Shown one piece after another: positions 33,524 to 42,569 of a stretch of 64,000 bases of DNA; the first letter of the stretch is position 1, and the number at the start of each line of letters is the position of its first letter. The notes below the pieces were generated by a model that had not been told where the DNA came from, did no database searches, and worked only from the letters and a program-made list of their open reading frames with translations. Source of the DNA: Psychrobacillus mangrovi (GTDB lineage Bacteria > Bacillota > Bacilli > Bacillales_A > Planococcaceae); assembly GCF_037104765.1 (NCBI RefSeq), contig NZ_JBAWSY010000006.1, positions 142,371 to 206,370 on the forward strand, read 5' to 3'. A program made the translations under genes and the position numbers.

Positions 33524-34225
33524 TTACTTTTTACGATACCTTCGCTCGGGACGACCAATTGTTCCAAACATAACTTCGACTTCTACTTCATTATTGGAAA
33601 CTAAATACTCCAGATAACGTCTGACAGTAGAGTGACTCGCGCCGAGGTTTTTTGCCAGTTCTTCCGCATTCGTGCTAGCATTCGTTTCCTTTAATTTCTG
33701 TGTGATTTTTTTTAAGGTATGCTTATCTATGCCTTTTGGCAAGGCACCTGTTTTAGTTTCACCCAAAATGGGTTCTTCACTTTTCTTCATTCTGAAAAAA
33801 TTATTCACATCATCTTGTTGTACTGTTACTAAACTAAACAATTTTATCCTCGTTTTTTTATAATGCTCAAGTGTTTCCATGAACTTATCCAGCATGATTG
33901 GCTTCATCAAGTAACTGAATGCGCCACCCCTTATAGCTTCTCTTACGGTATAAACATCATTTGCGGCGGTAATCATAATCACGTCAACATTTCTAAACTT
34001 TTTTCTAATCTCCCATAATAGATCGGTTCCTTTTATATCTGGAAGAAATACATCTAGTAAAATGAGGTCTGGGGTAAATACATTAAGTAGCTCTAATGCC
34101 TGTTTCCCCGAGCTAGTAGTAGCTACAACTTGAAAACCCTCGACTTTTTGAGTAAATCTTTCATAAATTTTTGTTGCTGTCTCATCGTCTTCAATAATCA
34201 TCACTTGAATCGTTTGTTTTAACAT
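33524..34225 (-). CDS. CitB/DcuR-type response regulator (system 1)
   Basis: A 233-residue regulator. The receiver domain spans about 6-120 with Asp12/Asp13 (IIEDDE), phospho-acceptor Asp58 (LILLDVFLPD), Thr in MITAAND and Lys in YLMKPI. The C-terminal region (about 170-230) has a HTH (ASTNAEELAKNLGASHSTVR) of the DctR/CitT class. It is 14 bases after its kinase gene. Such pairs in Bacillus control dicarboxylate or citrate uptake, matching the adjacent tct genes. Confidence 0.9.
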   Translation of the reverse strand: MLKQTIQVMIIEDDETATKIYERFTQKVEGFQVVATTSSGKQALELLNVFTPDLILLDVFLPDIKGTDLLWEIRKKFRNVDVIMITAANDVYTVREAIRGGAFSYLMKPIMLDKFMETLEHYKKTRIKLFSLVTVQQDDVNNFFRMKKSEEPILGETKTGALPKGIDKHTLKKITQKLKETNASTNAEELAKNLGASHSTVRRYLEYLVSNNEVEVEVMFGTIGRPERRYRKK

Positions 34226-34239
34226 ATAACCTCACCCTC

Positions 34240-35829
34240 TCACTTTTTAGGTATAGAAATGGTAAATCGTGCTCCACCTGAATCACTAGTAGTTATATAA
34301 ATCTCCCCTTGAAGGAGGTCTATTGTATTTTTTACAATCGCAAGTCCAAGACCGTGATTCTCCCCCTCTTTTGTGGTAAAACCCTCTGTGAAAATCTTCT
34401 CCTGCCATTCTTCTGGAACACCTTTCCCATTATCTTCTATATCAAAAATGATGTCGCTTCCAAAGTCGGTAAATGAGACTTTTACATACGCTTTATCACC
34501 TTTGGCTTTGCTTGCTGATTCCATTGCATTATCTATTAAATTTCCAAGTACAGTTAATAGTAATTTTGTATTTAATGAAGAGGGAATTTGTTTAAAATTG
34601 CTGTTTTTATCAATTTCAAATTCAACCTTTAACTCTTTTGACCTATTAATTTTTCCAAGAAGACAAGCGGCTATATAAGGGTCTTTCACAGAAGCAGATA
34701 GGAAAATAACTATATCCTGCCTCTCTCTTACCTCATCAGAAATAAGTTCTCTTACTTCTTCATACTCCCCTAGAGTTATTAGTCCATAGATTGTATTAAG
34801 CTTATTTAAGTATTCATGATTTTGAGCACGCATATTGTCAGATATACCCTTTATTGTTGACAGTTCATCTTTTATTTCTTCAATCTCCGATGCAGGCCTA
34901 ATCGTTAATACAGCCCCGCTTGCCTGTTCATTCAGCAAAATTGGAGCTGCATCTACCATATATAGCTGATGCCCAAATAGAAAATTTTGATTGATTAAGC
35001 TTTGTTTTGTTTGAATAATTGAATCAATCATTTTGATTAATCGGATGTTAACAATTTTCCCACCTGTTTCTATTTGATCATCGCTCAGCATTTCTCGCGC
35101 TCGCTTATTCATAGAGGTTAATTCATATCGTTTGTTTACTGCAATTGTCGCATCGCGTATGAATTCAATTGTTGCCTCTTTTTCTTTAAATAAAAATGAA
35201 ATCTCTTCTGGCTCCAGATTGAAAATTAGTTTTTTAACTCTTTTTGCAATAATGACAGCTCCCGTAAAACCACCTAATACAATAAATATTAAAAATCCAA
35301 ATAATTTGGAACGGTATTCTTTCACTCTTTCCTCTGCTTCAGTGTTTAAAAAACCAACGGAGGAAACACCTATAATATTTTTATCCCTATCATAAATTGG
35401 TGTTTTTGCTTTAATAGCTGAGCCTGAAATCCCGGTTCCTTCATATATAATAGAAGCTCCCTCTTCGAACACTTTACGATTACTTGTCCCCATCGTTTCA
35501 CCAATATTTTTACTCAAATGATGGGAGTATCGAATATTTTCTTTATTTCCAATTACCACGTAGCCGGCCCCAGTTGATTTACGAATCTCCTCTGCGATAG
35601 GCTGGATAGTCAGAGAAGGGTTTGGCTCATCGAATGCCTCAATAATTTCTTCTTTTTGAGCAACCATCTTTGCTACAGTCATTGCCTGATTCCCCAACGA
35701 TTTTTCTGTAATATTTTCTATCATGGAAGAAAAAATAATGCTTACAGAAAACGCCGTCAAAATAACCACAATTGAAATAAACCCGCTTATTTGTGTTAGT
35801 AAGCTTGGTTGTTTATATTTTTCCCTCAC
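34240..35829 (-). CDS. CitA/DcuS-type sensor histidine kinase (system 1)
   Basis: A 529-residue membrane kinase. Two helices (about 15-35 and 175-195) bound an extracytoplasmic PASTA-like PAS (sCACHE) sensor, with the CitA/DcuS-like segment STGAGYVVIGNKENIRYSH. A cytoplasmic PAS follows (about 215-320), then the SpoOB-type phospho-acceptor RAQNHEYLNKLNTIYGLI and an HATPase domain (NLIDNAMESA, FDIEDNGKGVP, GLGLAIVKN). The ligand is likely a C4-dicarboxylate or tricarboxylate. The response regulator follows. Confidence 0.9.
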   Translation of the reverse strand: MREKYKQPSLLTQISGFISIVVILTAFSVSIIFSSMIENITEKSLGNQAMTVAKMVAQKEEIIEAFDEPNPSLTIQPIAEEIRKSTGAGYVVIGNKENIRYSHHLSKNIGETMGTSNRKVFEEGASIIYEGTGISGSAIKAKTPIYDRDKNIIGVSSVGFLNTEAEERVKEYRSKLFGFLIFIVLGGFTGAVIIAKRVKKLIFNLEPEEISFLFKEKEATIEFIRDATIAVNKRYELTSMNKRAREMLSDDQIETGGKIVNIRLIKMIDSIIQTKQSLINQNFLFGHQLYMVDAAPILLNEQASGAVLTIRPASEIEEIKDELSTIKGISDNMRAQNHEYLNKLNTIYGLITLGEYEEVRELISDEVRERQDIVIFLSASVKDPYIAACLLGKINRSKELKVEFEIDKNSNFKQIPSSLNTKLLLTVLGNLIDNAMESASKAKGDKAYVKVSFTDFGSDIIFDIEDNGKGVPEEWQEKIFTEGFTTKEGENHGLGLAIVKNTIDLLQGEIYITTSDSGGARFTISIPKK

Positions 35830-35919
35830 AAATTTGCCCTGCTTTCCTTTATACCCTCACTTTCTACGCGCCAGGTACTTCTATTTATCGGTATCAACAA
35901 TTCCGGACACAATAGTTTT

Positions 35920-35956
35920 AAAAAAAATGCAGACTCTCACAAGCGGAGTCTGCATC
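35920..35956 (-). terminator. Terminator of the tctCBA operon
   Basis: ATGCAGACTC and GAGTCTGCAT arms; on minus followed by a T-run. The same stem sequence recurs at 44449 and 45706. Confidence 0.92.
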
Positions 35957-35960
35957 CCTA

Positions 35961-37487
35961 TTAACCTTCTTCATTTATAATAACTTTTCTTCCCCTAAGC
36001 TTGAGTAATAAAGGAACTAACAACCATGCTGCAGCTATAATAATAAAAACTAGAGACAATGGTTTCGTAAAGAAAATACTAAAATCCCCATTTGAAATCG
36101 TTAAAGCACGGCGCATGTTGTTTTCAATCATTGGTCCAAGTACAAGTGCCAGCACTAGAGGAGCTACTGGGTAATCGTTCTTCGAAAGTAGATAACCAAG
36201 AACCCCACAGACCAACAATATGAACAAGTCAAAGGTAGTATATTGTACTGCGTAAACACCGAAGAATGAGATAGCAACAATCATCGGTATTAGATATTTT
36301 TTCGGTGTCTCAATTATTTTTGCAAAGACGCGTACTAATGGCATATTTAGCAAAAGTAGCATTAAGTTTCCGATGAACATACTTGCAATAAGACCCCAGG
36401 CAACTTCTGGATGGTCATCAAATAGAAGTGGACCCGGTTGAATGTTGTACATAATCAGTGCACCCATAAGTATTGCAGTTGTACCTGATCCAGGTATTCC
36501 TAACGTTAAAAGTGGAATCATAGCACCACCTGATGCTGCATTATTTGCTGACTCTGGCCCAGCTACCCCAGCGATATGGCCAGTTCCAAATTTCTCAGGA
36601 GTTTTACTGAATTTTTTCTCTGCGATGTAAGAGAAGAATGAGGCAAGTGTAGCACCAGCACCCGGTAAAACACCGATAAAGAATCCTAAAATCGAACCAC
36701 GCGCAATAGGAACAGCACTATCCTTCATATCTTGCTTCGTTGGTAATATTCGATGTATTTTCGCAATTGCTCCTGTCTCTTCATCCCGCTCTAATATTGT
36801 TTTAAATACTTCTCCGAGGGCAAATAATCCAACTGCGATTGTTAAAAATTCGAATCCTGAATATAAAATTGGAAGATCATATGTAAAGCGGGCAATTCCA
36901 GAAACCCCGTCAATTCCTACTGTTCCTAGCATAAGTCCGAAAACGGTCATCATTAAGGCCTTTGTCATCGATTTTCCAGCTAATCCGCTCACTGCTGCTA
37001 ATCCTAATAACATCAATGAAAAATATTCTGCTGGTCCAAATTTTACCGCAACATTCGAGAGTGGCTCAGCTAATAGAACAAGTCCTATTAACGAAATAAT
37101 CCCTGCAAAAAACGACCCAATTGCCGATATAGCCAAAGCTGCTCCAGCTCGACCTTGTTTCGCCATTTGATAACCGTCTAAGGTCGTCACAACAGAAGAG
37201 GATTCTCCTGGTGTATTTAATAAAATAGAAGTTGTAGAACCTCCGTACATTGCTCCGTAATATACTCCTGCTAATAATATAATTGAACTTGCTGCAGCTG
37301 CTTCAGTCGGCATTCCTGATGTAATCGTCGCTGTTACTGGTATTAAAAGTGCAACCCCACTCATCGGACCAATTCCTGGTAGTACACCTACCGCCGTACC
37401 GATTATAACACCGACCAATGCGAATAATATATTATGCCACTGAAAGGCTATTGCAAATCCATCTGCTAGGAAATTTAATGTATCCAT
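35961..37487 (-). CDS. tctA: TctA large permease subunit of a tripartite tricarboxylate transporter
   Basis: A 508-residue membrane protein with about 12 helices, standard for TctA. Conserved glycine-rich motifs are visible: GTAVGVLPGIGPMSGVALLI near 28-47, YYGAMYGGSTTSILLNTPGE near 76-95, and FFIGVLPGAGATLASF near 260-275. It forms the sodium- or proton-driven channel with TctB and receives substrate from TctC. It is the last gene of tctC-tctB-tctA, 18 bases after tctB. Confidence 0.95.
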   Translation of the reverse strand: MDTLNFLADGFAIAFQWHNILFALVGVIIGTAVGVLPGIGPMSGVALLIPVTATITSGMPTEAAAASSIILLAGVYYGAMYGGSTTSILLNTPGESSSVVTTLDGYQMAKQGRAGAALAISAIGSFFAGIISLIGLVLLAEPLSNVAVKFGPAEYFSLMLLGLAAVSGLAGKSMTKALMMTVFGLMLGTVGIDGVSGIARFTYDLPILYSGFEFLTIAVGLFALGEVFKTILERDEETGAIAKIHRILPTKQDMKDSAVPIARGSILGFFIGVLPGAGATLASFFSYIAEKKFSKTPEKFGTGHIAGVAGPESANNAASGGAMIPLLTLGIPGSGTTAILMGALIMYNIQPGPLLFDDHPEVAWGLIASMFIGNLMLLLLNMPLVRVFAKIIETPKKYLIPMIVAISFFGVYAVQYTTFDLFILLVCGVLGYLLSKNDYPVAPLVLALVLGPMIENNMRRALTISNGDFSIFFTKPLSLVFIIIAAAWLLVPLLLKLRGRKVIINEEG

Positions 37488-37505
37488 TCCTTAACTCCTC
37501 CTTCC

Positions 37506-37955
37506 TTAAAAAAGTGGGAATCCTGGCAATGAACCGCCAAGAAGCTCCGAAAATAAATAATAAACGCCAAACGAAAAGACTGCTGCTATAACTAAGGAAG
37601 GAATTGTTTTTCCTCGTTCCATCGTTTGAAAAGCGATTAATAAAAATAGAAAAGTGGATACGACATAGCCAACTTTCTCTAAGAAAAATGCATATAGTAC
37701 TGCGCTCCCAAAAATGATAATGAACTTCTTATACTGCAATTTCTCTTTCTTTGAATCTTCCGTTTTATATTTAAAAGTTTCATATAAAAGGCGAATACTC
37801 AGTGCTACTAAAATAATACCAAGCCACATTGGAAATATTTTCGGTCCTACCGTTGACCCATATGCACTATCTGAAATTCGTTGACTCTCTACAAAAAATA
37901 GAATTCCTATTAATAAAAAGGCTATTCCTGCTATTTGATCAAATCTTTTATTCAT
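37506..37955 (-). CDS. tctB: TctB small permease subunit
   Basis: A 149-residue membrane protein with four helices (about 8-25, 39-58, 78-95 and 105-140), normal for TctB. The motif YGSTVGPKIFPMWLGIILVA near 30-50 is typical. The ATG at 37955 has AAGGAGATG upstream; the frame is open a little further to 37988, inside the hairpin region. It lies between tctC and tctA. Confidence 0.92.
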   Translation of the reverse strand: MNKRFDQIAGIAFLLIGILFFVESQRISDSAYGSTVGPKIFPMWLGIILVALSIRLLYETFKYKTEDSKKEKLQYKKFIIIFGSAVLYAFFLEKVGYVVSTFLFLLIAFQTMERGKTIPSLVIAAVFSFGVYYLFSELLGGSLPGFPLF

Positions 37956-37975
37956 CGTACATCTCCTTACTATTA

Positions 37976-37999
37976 GAAAAGGCGGCAACTATGGCCGCC
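37976..37999 (-). promoter_or_regulatory. Hairpin between tctC and tctB
   Basis: GGCGGC and GCCGCC arms, followed on minus by TTTTC. It probably terminates part of the transcription after tctC or protects its mRNA end, giving more binding protein than permease. Confidence 0.7.
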
Positions 38000-38007
38000 A
38001 ATTCTTT

Positions 38008-39048
38008 TTATTTTTGCATGCCAAGTGCTGTTAATAATTCAACAATCACTTTATCTTGATCTTCTAAATAAGTAGTAAAGTCTTCTGCGTTACGGTATTC
38101 ACTAGCCCAACCATTTTTCGTTAGCTCAGCTTTCCACTCTTCTGTTTCTACCATTTTTCCTAGTTTTTCAGACCAATAGTTTTTAGCGTCCTCTGACATT
38201 TCCTTCGGTCCGAAAAGACCACGCCAAATAGTAAATTCTGCATCAATACCAGACTCTTTAAATGTTGGTACGTCAGCTAAATCACCTTCTAAACGCTCAG
38301 TAGAGCTAACTGCAAGCACGCGTACATCGCCTGATTTTACATAAGTAGCAATCGTAGATGCATCCGTCGCAATTACGTCCGCATTCCCACCAAGTAGAGC
38401 TGCAACAGCTTCTCCACCACCATCATACGATACATACTTAACTGTTTTCGGATCTACTCCAGCTTTAAATGCTGGTAAAACTCCTACTAAATGGTCCATT
38501 GATCCAGGTGCTGAACCACCCGCTAGTGTTAATGCCTTTGGATCAGCTTTAATCGCATCTAAAACGTCTTGTAGTGTTTTAAAAGCTGAATCATTTTTTA
38601 CTACAATAGCACCGTAGTCACGAGTTAGTTGAGCTAATGGTGTTGTATCTTTGTAGCCGTAAGGACTGTTTCCTTCCGCTTTGTTGTTATTAATAAGAAT
38701 CGGTGGTGATTTTACCATCAACACATAATCGTTCTTTGCTTCTTTCGTTGCAAATTCCGCCATGTAAACTGCTCCGCCGCCACCTGGTTTATTTTCAACT
38801 GTGATTGGTTTTTCGATCAATTTTGTATCATTCATCGTTTTAGCAATTGCTCTAGCAGTTAAATCCCATCCACCACCAGCACCCGATGGAGCAACTAGTG
38901 TAATATTATTCTTTGGGTAATCAGATGCAGTGCTTTTACTTCCAGTACTACTACTACTGCTTGCACCTTCATCGGATGAACAAGCTGCTAATCCAATTGC
39001 TAATGAAGCAACTAAAGCAACAGATGATAATTTATTCCACATTTTCAT
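38008..39048 (-). CDS. tctC: TctC tricarboxylate-binding lipoprotein
   Basis: A 346-residue Bug-family binding protein. Lipobox AIGLAACSSD (Cys23), a Ser-rich linker, then NNITLVAPSGAGGGWD, ITVENKPGGGGAVYMAEFAT and late EFTIWRGLFGPKEM. It captures carboxylates outside the cell for TctAB. It is the first gene of the operon; GGGGGA lies 7 bases before the ATG and a perfect cre box is 25 bases upstream. The protein is very similar to the one at 30690, so the two are paralogues. Confidence 0.94.
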   Translation of the reverse strand: MKMWNKLSSVALVASLAIGLAACSSDEGASSSSSTGSKSTASDYPKNNITLVAPSGAGGGWDLTARAIAKTMNDTKLIEKPITVENKPGGGGAVYMAEFATKEAKNDYVLMVKSPPILINNNKAEGNSPYGYKDTTPLAQLTRDYGAIVVKNDSAFKTLQDVLDAIKADPKALTLAGGSAPGSMDHLVGVLPAFKAGVDPKTVKYVSYDGGGEAVAALLGGNADVIATDASTIATYVKSGDVRVLAVSSTERLEGDLADVPTFKESGIDAEFTIWRGLFGPKEMSEDAKNYWSEKLGKMVETEEWKAELTKNGWASEYRNAEDFTTYLEDQDKVIVELLTALGMQK

Positions 39049-39072
39049 TTTAAATCCCCCTTAACCCCTTTT

Positions 39073-39086
39073 TGTTAGCGTTTTCA
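39073..39086 (-). promoter_or_regulatory. cre (CcpA) site before tctC
   Basis: On minus TGAAAACGCTAACA, a 14/14 match to TGWAARCGYTWNCW, in the tctC leader. It supports glucose repression of the operon. Confidence 0.82.
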
Positions 39087-39161
39087 TTCGCTTGTTTCTA
39101 ATTTATCAAAACATTACGCAAATTCAATGCTTTTGGTGATAAGTTGGATAAAGGCTATTTA

Positions 39162-39188
39162 GTTCATTTTGTTCATATTGTTCACGAC
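39162..39188. promoter_or_regulatory. Three tandem 9-bp direct repeats upstream of tctC
   Basis: GTTCATTTT, GTTCATATT, GTTCACGAC in tandem, overlapping the stop of the response-regulator gene, about 115-140 bases before tctC. A candidate binding array for the regulator. Confidence 0.45.
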
Positions 39189-39874
39189 GAATGGATAAAG
39201 TATCTTCGCTCTGGTCTACCAACAGTTCCGTATATAAGCTCTGCATAAACAATCTTTTCCGAGACGAGGTATTCTAAATAACGTCTGGCAGTGGATCTGC
39301 TCACACCTACTTGTAAACCAAGAGATTCCGCTGTAATCCCTTCCTTGATTGTTTTAATTTGATTTACGATTTTTTCTTTCGTAATTGGATCGATTCCTTT
39401 TGGTGGTATAGATTCTAAATGCTGTGTATGCGTCACTTTATTGTTCCAAAGAGACTTGATCAGTTCTTCGTGGACATTGCCTTTGCCAGTGAGAATATTT
39501 CTTTTTTCTTTATAAGCTAAAAGACTTTCCTTGAACTTTTCAAATGTTAATGGCTTCAGAATATAATCTGCTACACCACCACGAAATGCTTTTTTTACAA
39601 TATCCGCCTCTGCTGCAGCAGTGATGAAAATAATATCTGTATCTGGACTATGCTCTTGAATAAAAGCTAACAAGTCAGTACCTAAAACATCTGGTAAATA
39701 CACATCTAGTAAAACCAAATCTGGCTTATAAGAAATGATCCAATCCTTCGCTTCATCTCCTGTAAACGCAGAACCAATGACCTGGAATTCCTCTAATTTT
39801 TCTATAAATCGTCGATGGATATCTGATATTCTTTTGTCATCTTCCACTATTAATATTTCAATTTGGTTTGTCAT
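39182..39874 (-). CDS. CitB/DcuR-type response regulator (system 2)
   Basis: A 230-residue regulator with receiver (acidic pair EDD at 11-13, phospho-Asp57 in LVLLDVYLPD, Thr in FITAAAEAD, Lys in YILKPL) and C-terminal HTH (EGITAESLGLQVGVSRSTAR). The ATG at 39874 with AAAGGGGG upstream overlaps the kinase gene by 17 bases. It is directly upstream of tctC on the same strand, so it is the best candidate for the tctCBA activator. Closely related to the regulator at 33524. Confidence 0.9.
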   Translation of the reverse strand: MTNQIEILIVEDDKRISDIHRRFIEKLEEFQVIGSAFTGDEAKDWIISYKPDLVLLDVYLPDVLGTDLLAFIQEHSPDTDIIFITAAAEADIVKKAFRGGVADYILKPLTFEKFKESLLAYKEKRNILTGKGNVHEELIKSLWNNKVTHTQHLESIPPKGIDPITKEKIVNQIKTIKEGITAESLGLQVGVSRSTARRYLEYLVSEKIVYAELIYGTVGRPERRYFIHSS

Positions 39875-41468
39875 GTAAATAACCCCCTTTTGGAATCGAA
39901 ACGATAAACAATGCTCCTCCAAGATCGCCTCTTTCTAAAGCAATAGAACCGCCCAAATCATTCACATTTTCCTTTACCTTCACCAAACCATATCCGCGAT
40001 TTTCCTCTTTCTTCGTAGAAACTCCTTCCTTCCAAATATCATTTAGTACTCCCTCTTCTATCCCTTTTCCTGAATCTTCTACTTCAATTAAAATTTCTTC
40101 TCCATTATCTAATATGAACACTCGGACAATTCGTTCATCTTCTAGTAAACCCTCAACAGCTTCAAAACCATTCGTTACTAAGTTTCCGATAATCGAAACA
40201 AAGAGGTGTTTTTGTAAGTGTTTTGGCAGCTTTTCTAAGTAACTGTCTTCATCTAAAACAAACCGCACCTTTAATTCCTTTGCACGATTTAATAAGCCAA
40301 TAACAATCCCACCAAGGAATGGATCCTGTAAATGTTTCGTCATGAATTGAATTAATGACTGGTGTTCGGCTGTCTCTACATGAATTAAACTCAGTGCTTC
40401 CTCATAAGAATTTAGTTGAATAAGGCCTGAAATGGTATATAAAAAGTTGTTATATTCATGTGTCTGTGCACGTAAAGCCTCTGTATATCGCTTCACTTGC
40501 GATAGCTCTTCTGCTAACCGATCAATATCGGACTGGAGGCGAAAACTCGAGACGGCTCCCACAATATTGTCTCCCACTCGAATCGGAATACGGTTGACAA
40601 TCGCTTTCTTCCCTCGAATCTCCATAGGACGGTCAAACTGATTTTCTCCAGACTCCATAACTTGGGGTAGATTAGTATTTGGTATCACTTCCCAAATACT
40701 ACGACCAACTAGCTCTGTCTGCTCTGGTAACGATAATATTTCGTGTGCTGCTAAGTTGACCATCGTAATCACACCATTTGCATCGACCATAATAATCCCT
40801 TCCCGTACTGATTCAATTAATGCATTACGCTCTGTAAATAAACTCGCAATTTCTGAAGGCTCGAGATTAAATATTTCTTTTTTAATATTGCGTGCTAATA
40901 TGCTAGAACCAACAGTTCCTATTAAAATTGCTATTACAACGATATATGCAATATTATCCACATACTGCATGAAAATCAATGCAATATTATCCTTTAAAAA
41001 GCCAACAGAAATAACCCCTATGATTTCTCCACTTTCATCGAAAACAGGTGCTTTCCCTCTTAATGCTGTTCCCAACGAACCAGTAGCTTCTGATATATAA
41101 GATTTCCCATAAATTAGTGCTTGCTCATTATCATCTCCGACCATTTTTTGCCCAATTCTTTCCTTCACAGGATGGGCATAGCGGATTCCTTCTTTATTGC
41201 CAATAACTACATATTCCGCACCTATCCTCTTCTCGATAGATGTTGCAATCGGCTGAAGAACTTCAGTAGGATTCTCCGATTGAAAACCAGCAATAATATC
41301 TTGTCGTTCTGCTGTAGTAATTGCAATGCTAAGTGCTCTCTCCCCTATTTGTCTTTCAATCGCATGCGAAATGATAAAGTAAAAGGATATTCCAATAACT
41401 ATTGCCACTAACGAAACGAATAAAGCTCCAAATCTAAAAATACGTGCTTGTAATGAATTCTTTTTCAT
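39858..41468 (-). CDS. CitA/DcuS-type sensor histidine kinase (system 2)
   Basis: A 536-residue membrane kinase with the same layout as system 1: helices at about 10-30 and 170-195, extracytoplasmic sensor containing RIGAEYVVIGNKEGIRYAHP, cytoplasmic PAS (about 210-315), phospho-acceptor RAQTHEYNNFLYTISGLIQL and HATPase motifs (NLVTNGFEA, EVEDSGKGI, GYGLVKVKEN). ATG at 41468 follows GGGGGTAGT. It begins immediately after the AEC carrier gene, so carrier, kinase and regulator form one operon. Confidence 0.9.
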   Translation of the reverse strand: MKKNSLQARIFRFGALFVSLVAIVIGISFYFIISHAIERQIGERALSIAITTAERQDIIAGFQSENPTEVLQPIATSIEKRIGAEYVVIGNKEGIRYAHPVKERIGQKMVGDDNEQALIYGKSYISEATGSLGTALRGKAPVFDESGEIIGVISVGFLKDNIALIFMQYVDNIAYIVVIAILIGTVGSSILARNIKKEIFNLEPSEIASLFTERNALIESVREGIIMVDANGVITMVNLAAHEILSLPEQTELVGRSIWEVIPNTNLPQVMESGENQFDRPMEIRGKKAIVNRIPIRVGDNIVGAVSSFRLQSDIDRLAEELSQVKRYTEALRAQTHEYNNFLYTISGLIQLNSYEEALSLIHVETAEHQSLIQFMTKHLQDPFLGGIVIGLLNRAKELKVRFVLDEDSYLEKLPKHLQKHLFVSIIGNLVTNGFEAVEGLLEDERIVRVFILDNGEEILIEVEDSGKGIEEGVLNDIWKEGVSTKKEENRGYGLVKVKENVNDLGGSIALERGDLGGALFIVSIPKGGYLHDKPN

Positions 41469-41469
41469 A

Positions 41470-42399
41470 CTACCCCCACAAAACTTTCGACAAATAAATA
41501 ACAATTGTCACGGTGATGCAACTAACAACCGTTGAAAATAATACAATCTGTGCTGCTAAATTCGGTTCAATATCATATTCCAGTGCAAGTGTAGAGCTAT
41601 TACGTGAAGTTGGGAATGCACTTGCAATGAATAAGGATTGGGCCACCACACCATCAAAATTCATTAGCATAATCAGTCCAAACGCAAGCATCGGGCCTAA
41701 TACTAACCTTCCAATTGTGCTTGTTAATATAACCTTATTAAATATTGTTTTAATATCGAGCTGAGCTAACTGTGCTCCTAACGTAATAAGTGCAATGGAA
41801 ATAAATGCATTTGCCAAGTAATCCAATGGTATTCGTAAAGACATTGGAATACCAATATTCCAAATGTTCATGACTGCTCCAATGATTAAAGCATGTACTA
41901 GGGGCAGACGTAGTAAGTCACGTATAATATCTAACCCTGACTTCGTGGAAGAAATTAAATTATATAAACCGTATGTATAGGTAATAATATTTTGGAAAAT
42001 CACAATAATAATTTGAATTGAAGTACCAAGAGGATTGGCAGCGAATAACATCTGACTGACCGGAATCCCATAGTTCCCAGAATTGATGAGTACAATACTA
42101 TTTTTATAAATAGCCGCTTGATTCCTATTTAATTTTAGTAGTTTGCTAACAACTGTCCCCAAAATCATTAAACAAATACTGAAAATCAGTAGGTACAAAA
42201 CAATTTCACCCATTACAGAGGCATTTACTTTTGTTTCATAAATATTAACAAAGACTGCTGCTGGCATTAAACAGTACGTGATTAAATTCGATAAAGCCTT
42301 TAAATTAAACTGAAACTTTAGCTGTAGAGCTGCTCCTATCCCCAACATGATCAGAATAGGTGCAACAACTTGAAAAAACACCATCCCTAAATAAACCAT
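41470..42399 (-). CDS. AEC-family (auxin efflux carrier-type) transporter
   Basis: A 309-residue membrane protein with about ten helices. AEC marks include YCLMPAAVFVNIYETKVN near 42-60, ALIIGAVMNIWNIGIPM near 170 and FPTSRNSSTLALEYD near 270. Bacterial members often carry malate or malonate, which fits the downstream dicarboxylate-type sensor. The gene is the first in the AEC-kinase-regulator operon (gap of 1-2 bases to the kinase). Confidence 0.88.
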   Translation of the reverse strand: MVYLGMVFFQVVAPILIMLGIGAALQLKFQFNLKALSNLITYCLMPAAVFVNIYETKVNASVMGEIVLYLLIFSICLMILGTVVSKLLKLNRNQAAIYKNSIVLINSGNYGIPVSQMLFAANPLGTSIQIIIVIFQNIITYTYGLYNLISSTKSGLDIIRDLLRLPLVHALIIGAVMNIWNIGIPMSLRIPLDYLANAFISIALITLGAQLAQLDIKTIFNKVILTSTIGRLVLGPMLAFGLIMLMNFDGVVAQSLFIASAFPTSRNSSTLALEYDIEPNLAAQIVLFSTVVSCITVTIVIYLSKVLWG

Positions 42400-42479
42400 C
42401 CCAATTGCCCCATTTCAACAAGCATTTTCTTATTTCAGAATATTATCTCACTTTTCTTAATGTACTACTAGACATCATT

Positions 42480-42512
42480 TGTGTTAACCAAAAATAAAAA
42501 TAGGTTTACACA
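42480..42512. promoter_or_regulatory. BirA-type operator before bioY-bioB
   Basis: TGTTAACC (42482-42489), 13 AT-rich bases, GGTTTACA (42503-42510): the Bacillus biotin operator pattern, with one mismatch in the second arm. Biotinylated BirA should repress bioYB from here. A -10-like TATAAT-like sequence follows near 42528. Confidence 0.75.
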
Positions 42513-42569
42513 TTTATTTAAAGTTCATATAATTAAAGATATAAAAGAAAAGAGAGGTGTGGAGTTGAA

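Noticed and set aside
33266..33604. Arg/Ser-rich frame in the GC-rich repeat
   Set aside because: It is translation of a non-coding intergenic repeat and runs into the response-regulator gene on the other strand.
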